64,000 nucleotides of DNA, from contig NZ_FPBO01000013.1 of the NCBI RefSeq assembly GCF_900116645.1, positions 62,001 through 126,000 on the forward strand, in the 5' to 3' direction. The stretch comes from Pseudoduganella namucuonensis. Lineage in GTDB: Bacteria; Pseudomonadota; Gammaproteobacteria; Burkholderiales; Burkholderiaceae_D. The notes below the pieces were generated by a model. It was not told where the DNA came from. It did no database searches and saw only the letters and a program-made list of their open reading frames with translations. The position numbers and the translations under genes were made by a program. This document shows, piece by piece, positions 62,835 through 64,000 of this stretch (the first letter of the stretch is position 1; every line of letters begins with the position of its first letter).

Positions 62835-63226
62835 AGCTGCGCGTAGGGCGTGCCGTCGCGCGCGTTGCCCTTGGCGCCGCTGCGCACGTCGGCGATGCCG
62901 GACTTTTCGCTGTCGCGCGGGTTCACGGGCTGCCAGGTCTTGTCGGACTCCGTCACGGGATCCAGCGGAATGGCGCGGAAGTAGTGGTGCGTGACCAGGT
63001 CCGCCAGCGCGGCCGGATACTCGCCCTTGTCGGCGTAAAACCGGTCTATGCCCACGCGCAGCACCTTGAGGTTTTCCTTCAGCGCGGCCTCCCTGGATTT
63101 TTCGACCGAGCCGAAATAGCGCGGCAGCGCCACCGTCAGCAACAGGGAAATAATGGCCAGCACCACCAGCAATTCGATCAGCGTGAATCCCCGCTCGCGG
63201 ATTCGTATGCGCATATGTTTCACCAT
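62831..63226 (-). CDS. GspG-like pseudopilin
   Basis: A 131-residue protein with a canonical prepilin site, RERGFTLIELLVVLAIISLL, including the Glu at +5. The C-terminal domain has LKENLKVLRVGIDRFYADKG, EYPAALADLV and a DPVTESDKTW block as in GspG. It should be cleaved and methylated by a prepilin peptidase and assemble in a pseudopilus. ATG 63226 overlaps the end of the upstream gene; an ATG at 63214 gives a 127-residue form. Confidence 0.85.
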   Translation of the reverse strand: MVKHMRIRIRERGFTLIELLVVLAIISLLLTVALPRYFGSVEKSREAALKENLKVLRVGIDRFYADKGEYPAALADLVTHHYFRAIPLDPVTESDKTWQPVNPRDSEKSGIADVRSGAKGNARDGTPYAQL

Positions 63227-63690
63227 GATTTGAGGGGAATGCCGTTCAGGCCCGTCTTGTCCGAGCGCGACGACACGTCGAACACGTCCTCGCCCTCCGA
63301 TGGATTGTCCGGCGGCGAGGCGTAGGCGCGCTTGGCCCAGGTGGCGGCGGCGGCGGTGTCGGCCGGGGCGAATGGATCGCGTGGAACGCGGCGCAGGAAG
63401 TAGAGCATCTGCTTGCGCGGGTGGCGCTGGTCCGGCACGCCCTCCACCAGGTCCTCCAGCTTCTTCGGGAAGCCGGATTCGCCCAGGTTCAGCTTGATGT
63501 TGCCGTTGTCCGCCGCGCGCTTGTAGGCGTCGATGGCTATACGCAGCTCCACCAGCGCGCCGCGCAGCTCGCGCTCCTTCTCGCGCTGCACGGCCACCTG
63601 CGCCATCGGCACGGCGACCGAGGCCAGCACGCCCATGATGGCCAGCGTCACCATCAGTTCGATAAAGGTGAAGCCGCGCTGCGCATGCAT
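63220..63690 (-). CDS. GspG/GspH-like pseudopilin
   Basis: A 156-residue protein with the prepilin site QRGFTFIELMVTLAIMGVLA (Glu at +5). Its C-terminal domain has LVELRIAIDAYKRAADNGNI, YFLRRVPRDPF and a DVSSRSDKTGLNGIPLKSW ending. The block order matches type II secretion-type pseudopilins found in Burkholderiales clusters. The start at 63690 lies one base after the previous stop (TGACATG); an upstream start at 63714 would overlap that gene and lacks a better site. Confidence 0.83.
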   Translation of the reverse strand: MHAQRGFTFIELMVTLAIMGVLASVAVPMAQVAVQREKERELRGALVELRIAIDAYKRAADNGNIKLNLGESGFPKKLEDLVEGVPDQRHPRKQMLYFLRRVPRDPFAPADTAAAATWAKRAYASPPDNPSEGEDVFDVSSRSDKTGLNGIPLKSW

Positions 63691-63691
63691 G

Positions 63692-64000
63692 TCACTGGCC
63701 CTTCTTCGGCGCATTGGGCGCGGGGCCTGCGGGCTCCGGCTTGGCCGAGGTGGGTGGCTGGGCGAAGGCGCCCGCCGCTTCCTCGCCGCCGGTCATGGGA
63801 TTGGGGCGCGGCGGCGGCGGTTCGGCGGGCGCCTGGAGCGCCTGCATCGGTGTCTGGGCCTGCGGCACTTGCTGGGTTTGAAACGCCGGCGCGGCCGCAA
63901 CGTCGCCGGCCAGCGGGCCGCGTCCACCCACGTTGGCCTCGGTCCCGGACAGGAATTCGGCGTCGCCCAAGTCTGGACGTCGAATGGAGCGCAACAGGCG
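63692..64000 (-). CDS. C-terminal end of a secretion-associated protein, probably a secretin
   Basis: Only the last 100 or so residues are in the window; the gene continues beyond 64000. The visible part has IRRPDLGDAEFLSGTEANVG, then a proline/alanine/glutamine-rich low-complexity tail ending APNAPKKGQ. The AEFLSGTE block resembles the end of cohesin-linked GspD-like secretins of this bacterial group, and a secretin directly upstream of pseudopilins would fit. With no core domain visible the call is tentative. Confidence 0.4.
   Translation of the reverse strand, partial: RLLRSIRRPDLGDAEFLSGTEANVGGRGPLAGDVAAAPAFQTQQVPQAQTPMQALQAPAEPPPPRPNPMTGGEEAAGAFAQPPTSAKPEPAGPAPNAPKKGQ

Overview
ORGANISM. 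The window is GC-rich bacterial DNA with dense, operon-organised genes, many chemoreceptors, a complete-looking aerobic phenylacetate (paa) cluster, a darP/pmbA divergent pair, and TRAP-type and Liv-type solute-binding proteins. This fits a betaproteobacterium of the Burkholderiales, most likely Oxalobacteraceae (Massilia/Duganella type). That placement rests on protein resemblance and gene order, not on a marker gene; no rRNA or tRNA gene was seen. LAYOUT. (1) 1-2200: a lower-GC, decayed patch with an IS66-like relic, an orphan membrane protein, an ISL3-like relic, and a vapBC pair whose toxin is broken but whose antitoxin is intact. (2) 2350-16217: signalling and housekeeping genes, namely a MASE4-like hybrid histidine kinase, a cNMP-binding diguanylate cyclase, a wax-ester-synthase-like acyltransferase, a chemoreceptor, a CocE-type hydrolase, a TPR lipoprotein, an HDOD protein and an alkyl-adenine glycosylase. 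(3) 16240-23657: a second chemoreceptor co-transcribed with a secreted Cache-domain protein, then a KamA-like radical SAM enzyme, an MFS carrier, an FAH-family enzyme and a class III aminotransferase. (4) 23775-30315: a carboxymuconolactone-decarboxylase-like protein with a three-subunit periplasmic molybdenum aldehyde oxidoreductase (PaoABC type), facing an esterase-mogA-darP operon. (5) 30408-40277: pmbA, two paralogous orphan TRAP solute-binding proteins with matching promoters, a hydrolase-like lipoprotein, a TonB receptor, an M14 carboxypeptidase and an amidohydrolase. (6) 40426-60250: a small unknown protein, a third chemoreceptor, paaX, then paaABCDE-G-H-I-K-J, five Liv-type ABC transporter genes, paaY and paaZ. 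(7) 60260-64000: a mazEF-like pair, an M24 peptidase and a minus-strand run of type II secretion-like pseudopilin genes that leaves the window. HOW THEY WORK TOGETHER. The paa cluster encodes uptake (ABC transporter), CoA activation (PaaK), ring epoxidation (PaaABCE with PaaD for maturation), isomerisation (PaaG), ring opening and aldehyde oxidation (PaaZ), and beta-oxidation-like steps (PaaH, PaaJ), with PaaI and PaaY as thioesterase safeguards and PaaX as repressor. The hydratase paaF is not in the window. REPEATS. The most unusual non-coding feature is a set of long inverted-repeat elements in gene junctions. Six of nine convergent gene junctions carry one, and two more sit inside the paa cluster. 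They fall into three sequence types: a roughly 160-bp palindrome, a GGGGTCAGACC/GGGGACAGACC family, and a GGTGTCAGGCGCGACATTC type. One supplies the last codons of a chemoreceptor gene and another supplies a chemoreceptor's stop codon. With the relics and regulatory regions described, no stretch above about 300 bases is left without a call.
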